Shown here: positions 58,639 to 64,000 of the stretch, in pieces
Numbering within the stretch: position 1 is the first letter of the stretch
Layout of the letters: every line of letters begins with the position of its first letter
Source of the DNA: Mycolicibacterium porcinum
GTDB taxonomy: Bacteria > Actinomycetota > Actinomycetes > Mycobacteriales > Mycobacteriaceae
Assembly: GCA_001942045.1 (NCBI GenBank)
Contig: MSTD01000013.1
Location: 62,001 to 126,000 of the forward strand
Reading direction: 5' to 3'
DNA length: 64,000 bases
Position numbers and translations under genes: made by a program
The notes under the pieces: model-generated
What the model saw: only the letters and a program-made list of their open reading frames with translations
Told to the model about the DNA's origin: nothing
Databases searched by the model: none

Positions 58639-60194
58639 GCTGTCACTTCCTCTGCGGTTGGGGTGATTTCGGGGCTGTCGTCACTGACGATCGGGATGTT
58701 TGCGGCCGGGCCGGCGGGGACGGCGCGGGGGCCGTCGGGACCGAACGCGTCGCGTGGTTCGGGGAATGCCCACAGCAGCGCCGGATACAGGACGGCGGCC
58801 AGACCTAGACCGACCGGGATGGACAGGTCGACGCCGCCCGCGAGATTGCCCAGCGGGCCGACGAATTGATCGGGCAGGTTGACGAAGCAGATCGACAGGG
58901 CCGCCGAGACCAGCCACGCGCCAAGGCCACGCCAGTTCCAGCCGTGGGTGAACCAGTACCGGCCGCCGCGCTGGCGCCGGTTGAACACCTGCAGCGCGTC
59001 GGAGTCGTACCAGCCGCGGCGCGTGAACCAGCCGATCATCATCACGACCATCCACGGCGCGGTGCAGGTGACGATGAGGACCGCGAACGTCGAAATGCTC
59101 TGCACCACATTGAAAGCGAACCGGCCGATGAAGATGAACACGATCGCGATCGAGCCGATGAAGATGGTGGCCTGCACACGGCTGAAGCGGGGGAACACGC
59201 TGGAGAAGTCCAGGCCGGTGCCGTACAGCGCGGTGGTGCCGGTTGACATGCCGCCGATCAGCGCGATGAGGCAGACCGGGATGAAGTACCACCCGGGCGA
59301 CACGGTCAGGAGTCCGCCGACGTAGTCGCCGTCGGCGAAGCGGTCCGGGGCATGGGTGGCGATCACGCTGGCGGTGACGAGACCGAACAGGAACGGCACG
59401 AGCGTCGACAATTGCGCTGCGACGGTGGCCAGCATGGTCTTCCAGGCCGGGGTGCCGCGGGGGATGTAGCGCGCCCAGTCGCCCAGGAAGGCGCCGAACG
59501 ACACCGGATTGGACATCACGATCAGTGCGGCGCCGACGAACGACGGCCAGTACATGGGGTCGCCCATCGGGAGGGTTCCCGCGTAGCTCGCGTCGAACAT
59601 GCCGCCGAAGGCGACGATGCCCGCCAGGAACAGCAGCGTCGCGGCGACGACGGCGATCTTGTTGACCAACAACATGAATCGGAACCCGTAGATGCACACG
59701 ACGAGGACCAGCAGGGCGAACACGGCGTAGGCGACCGCGACCATGGCGTCGTTCTGCGGCAACCCGATCGCGCGGTTGGCACCGCCCACCAGGACGTCAC
59801 CCGAGGTCCACACCGAGATCGAGAAGAACGCGACGGCGGTCAGGAGTGACAGGAAGGATCCGACCACACGACCGTGCACACCCAGGTGTGCTGATGAGGA
59901 CACCGCGTTGTTTGTCCCGTTGCGGGGGCCGAACAGTGACATCGGGGCCAGGATCAGCGCCCCGAGGACCAGACCGGACAGGGTGGCCAGCAGGCCGTCG
60001 CGGAATGACAGCCCGAAGATAATCGGGAAGGTGCCCAGCACGACGGTGGCGATGGTGTTGGCCCCGCCGAAGATCAGCCGGAACAGATCCAGCGGGCCGG
60101 CCGTGCGCTCGGCGTCAGGGATGGGTTCGACGCCGTGCGTCTCAACCTCGGTGGCCCTGGGCGGTGCGGTGATCGCGGGTGATTCCGTTGCCAT
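58635..60194 (-). CDS. NCS1-family permease (cytosine/purine/allantoin type)
   Basis: 519 aa, about 12 helices. NCS1 features: [29 protein letters not shown] (in parts), [27 protein letters not shown] (in parts), [45 protein letters not shown]. First gene of the operon, ATGA-overlapping the ureohydrolase gene. Family members import nitrogen-rich compounds such as cytosine, allantoin or hydantoins; here a guanidino compound is suggested by context. Confidence 0.88.
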   Translation of the reverse strand: MATESPAITAPPRATEVETHGVEPIPDAERTAGPLDLFRLIFGGANTIATVVLGTFPIIFGLSFRDGLLATLSGLVLGALILAPMSLFGPRNGTNNAVSSSAHLGVHGRVVGSFLSLLTAVAFFSISVWTSGDVLVGGANRAIGLPQNDAMVAVAYAVFALLVLVVCIYGFRFMLLVNKIAVVAATLLFLAGIVAFGGMFDASYAGTLPMGDPMYWPSFVGAALIVMSNPVSFGAFLGDWARYIPRGTPAWKTMLATVAAQLSTLVPFLFGLVTASVIATHAPDRFADGDYVGGLLTVSPGWYFIPVCLIALIGGMSTGTTALYGTGLDFSSVFPRFSRVQATIFIGSIAIVFIFIGRFAFNVVQSISTFAVLIVTCTAPWMVVMMIGWFTRRGWYDSDALQVFNRRQRGGRYWFTHGWNWRGLGAWLVSAALSICFVNLPDQFVGPLGNLAGGVDLSIPVGLGLAAVLYPALLWAFPEPRDAFGPDGPRAVPAGPAANIPIVSDDSPEITPTAEEVTA

Positions 60195-60330
60195 GCCGAT
60201 CCTTGCCCGAAGGTGAATGTGATGTGCGTTACGGTAAACCCGCAGTTCGGGACATGCAATCGATTCGATCGTGGCACCCGGGTCATGAGTATCGATATGT
60301 CAGTGACCCACGTCATTTGGATCAGAAGAC

Positions 60331-60388
60331 GCGAATTTTCGCGGCTACACCGATCTTTCTGCCGGTACGATTGTGTGGAAAATTTTTC
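60331..60388. promoter_or_regulatory. Palindromes in the divergent lrp/NCS1 promoter region
   Basis: GCGAATTTTCGC (60331-60342; arms GCGAA/TTCGC) and GGAAAATTTTTC (60377-60388) are AT-centred dyads in the 217-base gap between the NCS1 operon and the Lrp gene. Lrp/AsnC sites are typically AT-rich dyads of this sort, so the regulator may act on both directions. Nothing else was seen in this gap. Confidence 0.4.
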
Positions 60389-60411
60389 GACCAATTTTCA
60401 GGCGGTGCCCG

Positions 60412-61317
60412 TTGGACGAGGTGGACGAGGCGATCATCAGCCTCCTTGAGGGCGACGGGCGGCTGACGCACCGCGACATCGCGCAGCACGTGGGACTATC
60501 GCGATCGGCGGCAGCGGCGCGCACGCAGCGGCTGCTCGACGGTGGACAGGTGGTGATCCGCGGAGTCGTACATCCCGCGGTGCTCGGTCGGGGCGCACTG
60601 GCGCACGTGAGTGTGATGGTCGACGGGCCGGTGGCGCCGATCGCGACGGCGCTGGCGCAACGCGTCGATGTCGCGTTCCTGTCGCTGACGAGCGGTGCAT
60701 ACGGGTTGATCGCCGAGGTGCGGGTCGGGTCGATCCGCGATATCGACGGCGTGATCGCCGAATTGCGCGCGATGGCCGGTGTCGTCGGCGTCGACACGCT
60801 CACCTATGTCGAGGTGCTGCGCGATGTCGTCGGCCCGGTCGGTGACGTCAGCGTCGAGGTGGACGATCTGGATCTGGCCCTGCTGCGCGCTCTCCAAGAT
60901 GACGGACGGGCCTCCTACGTGGATCTCGCCGAAACGGTGGGACTTTCACCCGCGGGGGCGCGGCGGCGGGTGGTGCGGTTGGTGGAGTCGCAGGTGGTGC
61001 GCATCGGTGCCGTGGTCCGGCATTCCGGGCAGGACCGGCAGAGTGCGCTCGGCCTCGGTATCCGGCTGACCGGAGCCGGCGACGAAGTGGTGTCAGCACT
61101 GGTGGGGATGCGCTCGGTCATCTTCGTGGCCCGCACCCTGGGCCGGTTCGACCTGCTGGCCACGGTGCGGGCGTTCTCCGCCGCCCAGTTGGTCGAGATT
61201 CTCGACGCGGTGCGGGCGCTGCCCGGGGTCGGTGTCGTCGAAAGCTGGGTACATCTGGACGTGGTCAAGGAGAGTTACGCCTCCGGTCTGGAGGTGCTGG
61301 AATCAGGGGCCGAGTAA
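60412..61317 (+). CDS. Double-length Lrp/AsnC-family regulator
   Basis: 301 aa from the TTG giving LDEVDEAIISLLEGDG; a GTG three codons later and a GTG at 60373 are alternatives. Two Lrp units in tandem: HTH one LTHRDIAQHVGLSRSAAAAR with a ligand-binding part after it, then DLDLALLRALQDDGRASYVDL, HTH two LAETVGLSPAGARRRVVRLV and a second RAM-like part. Most Lrp proteins are ~150 aa, so this is a fused dimer. It is divergent from the guanidino operon, which it probably controls by sensing an amino acid or guanidino acid. Confidence 0.85.
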   Translation: MDEVDEAIISLLEGDGRLTHRDIAQHVGLSRSAAAARTQRLLDGGQVVIRGVVHPAVLGRGALAHVSVMVDGPVAPIATALAQRVDVAFLSLTSGAYGLIAEVRVGSIRDIDGVIAELRAMAGVVGVDTLTYVEVLRDVVGPVGDVSVEVDDLDLALLRALQDDGRASYVDLAETVGLSPAGARRRVVRLVESQVVRIGAVVRHSGQDRQSALGLGIRLTGAGDEVVSALVGMRSVIFVARTLGRFDLLATVRAFSAAQLVEILDAVRALPGVGVVESWVHLDVVKESYASGLEVLESGAE

Positions 61318-61339
61318 CCACACGGCGCCGCCCGGGTTG

Positions 61340-62167
61340 ATGGATACTGCCGGTGTGTCTGCCGATGTGCTCAAAGAGTTGACGGGCCTGGTCGCGGTAT
61401 CGCCGCCGCGGCTGGCCGACATCAATGCCGCGGTGCGGGAAGTGTGTGCTTCGACGCTGGGGTTGCCGCCCTTGCCGGCCGAATCCCGCGGTGGGGCGGT
61501 CGACCCGATGGTGACCGAGTTCGCCGAGCAGTTCAGCATCGACGTCACCGGCATCAACACCGAGCAGCGGGCCGCGTTCTCCGATCTGCTCGGCGCCGAC
61601 GTATTCACCGTGACCACCCTGATCTACATTGCCGACTTCGTGCCGCGGATGCGGGCCGGGCTCACCGCCCTCGGGGTGGAATGGCCCGCGGGCCCCGTCG
61701 ACTGGGACCACGACACCAGCCCGGCGGACTTCGTGTTGGACACGTTCGTGCCGGCGGTCGGTCGCATGCGCACGCTCGATCCGGTGACCTCCGAGATCGT
61801 GCGGCTGCGTGGGGCCCGTCAGCACAACTGCCGGCTGTGCAAGTCGCTGCGGGAGTCCGCGGCGCTGGAGGCCGGCGCCCGCGAGTCCGATTACGACGCC
61901 ATCGACGACTTCGAGAACTCCGACCTGTCCGACCGGCACAAGGCCGCGCTGCGCTATGTCGACACGTTGATCTGGACCCCCGCTCAGGTGTCCGGTGACG
62001 AACTGCGTCAACACTTTTCGCCGGACGAGGCGGTCGAGTTGACCCTCGACGTGATGCGCAACGCATGCAACAAGGTGGCCGTCGCGCTGGGAGCGGATGC
62101 CGCGCGCGTCGACGAGGGCACCGAGGAGTACCGGCTCGGCGCCGACGGCCAGCCGATCTACAGCTAG
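61340..62167 (+). CDS. Carboxymuconolactone decarboxylase/AhpD-like protein
   Basis: 275 aa from MDTAGVSADVLKEL; a GTG five codons later could also start it. The C-terminal half has LRGARQHNCRLCKSLRESAAL, the AhpD/CMD helix with its CxxC pair, and continues FENSDLSDRHKAALRYVDTLIW. The His expected four residues after the second Cys in AhpD is Arg here, so the peroxidase relay may be changed. The N-terminal ~130 residues are a second, degenerate helical repeat. Role unknown; possibly redox. Confidence 0.75.
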   Translation: MDTAGVSADVLKELTGLVAVSPPRLADINAAVREVCASTLGLPPLPAESRGGAVDPMVTEFAEQFSIDVTGINTEQRAAFSDLLGADVFTVTTLIYIADFVPRMRAGLTALGVEWPAGPVDWDHDTSPADFVLDTFVPAVGRMRTLDPVTSEIVRLRGARQHNCRLCKSLRESAALEAGARESDYDAIDDFENSDLSDRHKAALRYVDTLIWTPAQVSGDELRQHFSPDEAVELTLDVMRNACNKVAVALGADAARVDEGTEEYRLGADGQPIYS

Positions 62168-62215
62168 CCCAGGTTCACCGGGATAGATCTGGTCGAGCAC
62201 CGTGGCCAGGTTGAG

Positions 62216-62284
62216 TTACGCCGTTTTCGACCTCAGGGCTGTGGCCGCCGTGAGATCGCCGCCCTTACGTCGCAAACGGCGTAA
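62216..62284. terminator. Inverted repeat at the end of convergent genes
   Basis: TTACGCCGTTT (62216-62226) is exactly matched by AAACGGCGTAA (62274-62284), with a GC-rich spacer. The right arm lies in the last codons of the aldolase-like gene. The repeat sits between two converging genes, so a shared terminator is possible; there is no T-run. Confidence 0.35.
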
Positions 62285-63296
62285 GCAATTCCAGAACACC
62301 GTCGACTTCAGCCTCGGTGGTCGCCCACGAGCAGACGAACCGCACGGTGGGCAGCAGTGGATCGGGGCGGTGCACGGCGTATTCGGCCGCGACGGTCGCG
62401 TGGGCACTGGGGGCGAGGTCGACGAATATCTCGTTGGCTTCTGTACGCGTGGCCAGGGTCAGACCGAGTGCCTGAAATCCTGAGCTGAGCCGGGTGGCCA
62501 TCCGGTTGGCGTGGGCGGCCGTTTGCAGCCACAGCCCGTCGCGCAGGATCGCCTCGAATTGAGCCGCGATGAACCGCTGCTTGCTGGCAAGTTGGCCGAT
62601 CTGCTTCTGCGCGAAGTGAATTCCGTCGAACAACTCGGGGCGGCGCACCAGGATCGCGTCACCCATCAGCATCCCGTTCTTGGTGCCGCCGACCGTGACG
62701 ATGTCCGCGTCGGCGATGGCGTCGCGAGGAGAGATATCCAGTGCGGCAATCGCATTGGCGATGCGGGAGCCGTCGACGTGGACGAGGAGATCGAGATCGT
62801 GGGCGTGGTCGACGAAGTCCTTGACGGCCTGTGGAGTCCACACGCGGCCGTTTTCGGTGGACTGGGTGATGCTCACGATGCGGGGCTGTGAGTGATGCAC
62901 CGGCCCGCGGCGAGCCACCGCGGTGTCGAGCCGGGCCGGGTCGATGAGGCCGTTGTCGCTGGGCAGCGGTGTCACCGGGGCGCCGGAGAGTCGGACCGGC
63001 CCGCCGGCCTCGTCGACCAGTGAGTGCGCGATATCGCTGCACAGGATCTCCTGCCACGGCCGCACCGCGGCGGCCAGCGCGATGATGTTGGCCGCAGTGC
63101 CGGTGAGCGCGAACAGCACCTCGGCGTCGGGGGAGTCGAAGACGGTCTTGACCGCCTCGGCCGCGCGCTGCGTGGCGTCGTCGTTGCCGTAGGACGCGAC
63201 CGCCCCTTCGTTGGCCGCGACGATCGCGTCGATCACCTTCGGGTGGGCGGGCGCGGCATTGTCCGAGGCGAACGCGTGAGAAGGCACGTCCGCCAT
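62265..63296 (-). CDS. Low-specificity L-threonine aldolase-like PLP enzyme
   Basis: 343 aa, ATG start at MADVPSHAFASDNAAPAHP; the frame stays open upstream but is not supported. PLP enzyme of the beta-eliminating lyase family: SYGNDDATQRAAEAVKTVF, LTGTAANIIALAAAV, SITQSTENGRVW, HVDGSRIANAI, and the PLP lysine in VTVGGTKNGMLMGDA. Cleaves L-threonine/allo-threonine to glycine and acetaldehyde in the family. Precise substrate not certain. Confidence 0.88.
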   Translation of the reverse strand: MADVPSHAFASDNAAPAHPKVIDAIVAANEGAVASYGNDDATQRAAEAVKTVFDSPDAEVLFALTGTAANIIALAAAVRPWQEILCSDIAHSLVDEAGGPVRLSGAPVTPLPSDNGLIDPARLDTAVARRGPVHHSQPRIVSITQSTENGRVWTPQAVKDFVDHAHDLDLLVHVDGSRIANAIAALDISPRDAIADADIVTVGGTKNGMLMGDAILVRRPELFDGIHFAQKQIGQLASKQRFIAAQFEAILRDGLWLQTAAHANRMATRLSSGFQALGLTLATRTEANEIFVDLAPSAHATVAAEYAVHRPDPLLPTVRFVCSWATTEAEVDGVLELLTPFAT

Positions 63297-63313
63297 GATC
63301 CCACCGGCGCGCG

Positions 63314-63541
63314 CTACTTCGAGGCGACCTTCTTCTTGAGGAACAACGCCGGCAATACCACCGTGGCCACTGCTGTGACCAGCCAGACCACCACAGTGGC
63401 CGCGATCCACGAGCCGATGCCTCGGATGCTGAGGCCATGGGTGAGCACCGAGGCCAGTAACAGCGCGACCAGGGTGGAGATCAGCCCGATTCCGCCCGAC
63501 GAGCCCAGGAAGATCGCAATGCGCAGCAGAAAGCGGACCAT
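63314..63541 (-). CDS. Small membrane protein, holin-like
   Basis: 75 aa with two strong hydrophobic segments (IGLISTLVALLLASVLTHGL and WIAATVVVWLVTAVATVVLPALF) and a Lys-rich end (LKKKVASK). No signal peptide. Resembles the short phage-holin-like proteins found near housekeeping genes of mycobacteria, with no phage genes nearby. Probably co-transcribed with the aldolase gene, which starts 18 bases downstream. Confidence 0.65.
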   Translation of the reverse strand: MVRFLLRIAIFLGSSGGIGLISTLVALLLASVLTHGLSIRGIGSWIAATVVVWLVTAVATVVLPALFLKKKVASK

Positions 63542-63634
63542 GCGGTGAGGGTAACCGGGTCAGGCCTGGCTGCGGCCCCTGATTGACGTCCTGACCCGCG
63601 CCGTATGCGACCATATTGCGGCGCAGACGCGTCT

Positions 63635-63708
63635 GGGGCGGTAGCTCAGTTGGTTAGAGCCGGGGACTCATAATCCCTTGGTCGCGGGTTCGAGCCCCGC
63701 CCGCCCTA
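63635..63708 (+). tRNA. tRNA with CAT anticodon (elongator Met, or Ile2)
   Basis: 74 nt cloverleaf: acceptor GGGGCGG against CCGCCCT (first pair G-T), D-arm GCTCAGTTGGTTAGAGC, anticodon stem GGGGA/TCCCT with loop CTCATAA (CAT), T-arm GCGGGTTCGAGCCCCGC. Discriminator A; CCA not encoded. CAT can be elongator Met or the Ile tRNA read as ATA after lysidine modification; the initiator type is excluded because the three G-C pairs before the loop are lacking. Confidence 0.9.
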
Positions 63709-63883
63709 CTTCAACAGCGGTATTACCTCGGTTGATGGTGTTTCGGTAACGGTTTCAGAAAGTCTTAGAACGTTACGAGAAATGTTCGACGTCGCACACG
63801 CATCTGCTGTTTCCCTGGTTGTATCCATTAGGGGGCATCGTCACCGTAGTCAGGTTTGCCGACGCAGAAATGGGGGAACGAGA

Positions 63884-64000
63884 ATGCGTTTAGCCGCCAC
63901 CGTGATCACCATCGCTGCTGCCTGCGTCCTGCTCGCGGGATGCGGTGATTCGTCCGAACCGGCAGCCGAGACCACGGCGACCACACCGATGATCACGTCG
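63884..64000 (+). CDS. Lipoprotein, 3' truncated by window edge
   Basis: 39 codons are visible: MRLAATVITIAAACVLLAGC then GDSSEPAAETTATTP. A classical signal peptide with lipobox LAGC and a Ser/Thr/Ala-rich linker after the lipidated Cys. GGGGGAACGAGA precedes the ATG. The domain that would tell the family is outside the window. Confidence 0.8.
   Translation, partial: MRLAATVITIAAACVLLAGCGDSSEPAAETTATTPMITS

Noticed and set aside
63314..63541. Holin-like gene as a sign of a prophage
   Set aside because: No other phage gene is nearby, and short holin-like membrane proteins are common alongside mycobacterial housekeeping genes.

Overview
The window is GC-rich, densely packed DNA from a mycobacterium, most likely a rapid-growing Mycolicibacterium-type species. 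It carries the mycobactin cluster tail (mbtE-F-G-H), then hrcA-dnaJ2-rsmE, phoH-ybeY-CBS-era, amiA2/recO/uppS, smtB-zur, glyS, dgt-dnaG, and further on the uspABC and tldD/tldE loci. This is the gene order of the M. tuberculosis Rv2380c-Rv2314c interval, read in the opposite direction. Several things seen in that interval of M. tuberculosis are absent: PE_PGRS40, cfp2, and the PPE/IS6110/plc block between glyS and the Rv2345 homologue.

Layout. 1-9.5 kb: siderophore NRPS genes; mbtE is cut by the window edge and all four genes overlap. 9.5-13.8 kb: a small conserved gene, then heat-shock repressor hrcA, dnaJ2, rsmE and a proline-rich membrane protein. 13.9-19.1 kb: a translationally coupled run phoH, ybeY, corC-like, cytidine-deaminase-like, era; phoH carries a 359-residue intein. 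19.1-24.6 kb: amidase, recO, decaprenyl diphosphate synthase, NUDIX, and the zinc regulators smtB-zur. 24.6-33.2 kb: glyS, a TPM-domain membrane protein, dgt, dnaG, small secreted or membrane proteins, tRNA-Asn and a lipoprotein. 33.2-43.5 kb: acyl-CoA dehydrogenase/oxidase, VIT1/CCC1 transporter, phytase-like esterase, YoaK protein, marR-MFS pair, ECF transporter, DUF4349 lipoprotein. 43.5-50.4 kb: uspCBA sugar ABC importer, cutinase, epimerase, Tat-exported sulfatase. 50.5-54.6 kb: P-loop kinase-like protein, TldD/TldE, YwaF-like protein. 54.6-61.3 kb: a four-gene overlapping operon (NCS1 permease, ureohydrolase, TPP decarboxylase, sodium symporter) divergent from a double-length Lrp/AsnC regulator; it looks like an arginine/guanidino-acid uptake and breakdown module. 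61.3-64 kb: AhpD-like protein, threonine aldolase-like enzyme, small membrane protein, a CAT-anticodon tRNA and the start of a lipoprotein.

Most notable observations: the phoH insertion has every visible hallmark of a class 3 intein (Ala1, W66/C339/T357, +1 Thr) with an apparently intact LAGLIDADG endonuclease; two palindromes at the smtB start look like Zur and SmtB operators; a clean palindrome sits at the marR start; the guanidino operon pairs an AruI-like and a GbuA-like enzyme with two transporters; and several intergenic hairpins include one perfect 28-bp inverted repeat. No CRISPR array, transposase, integrase or phage module was seen. No gene-free stretch exceeds about 220 bases.
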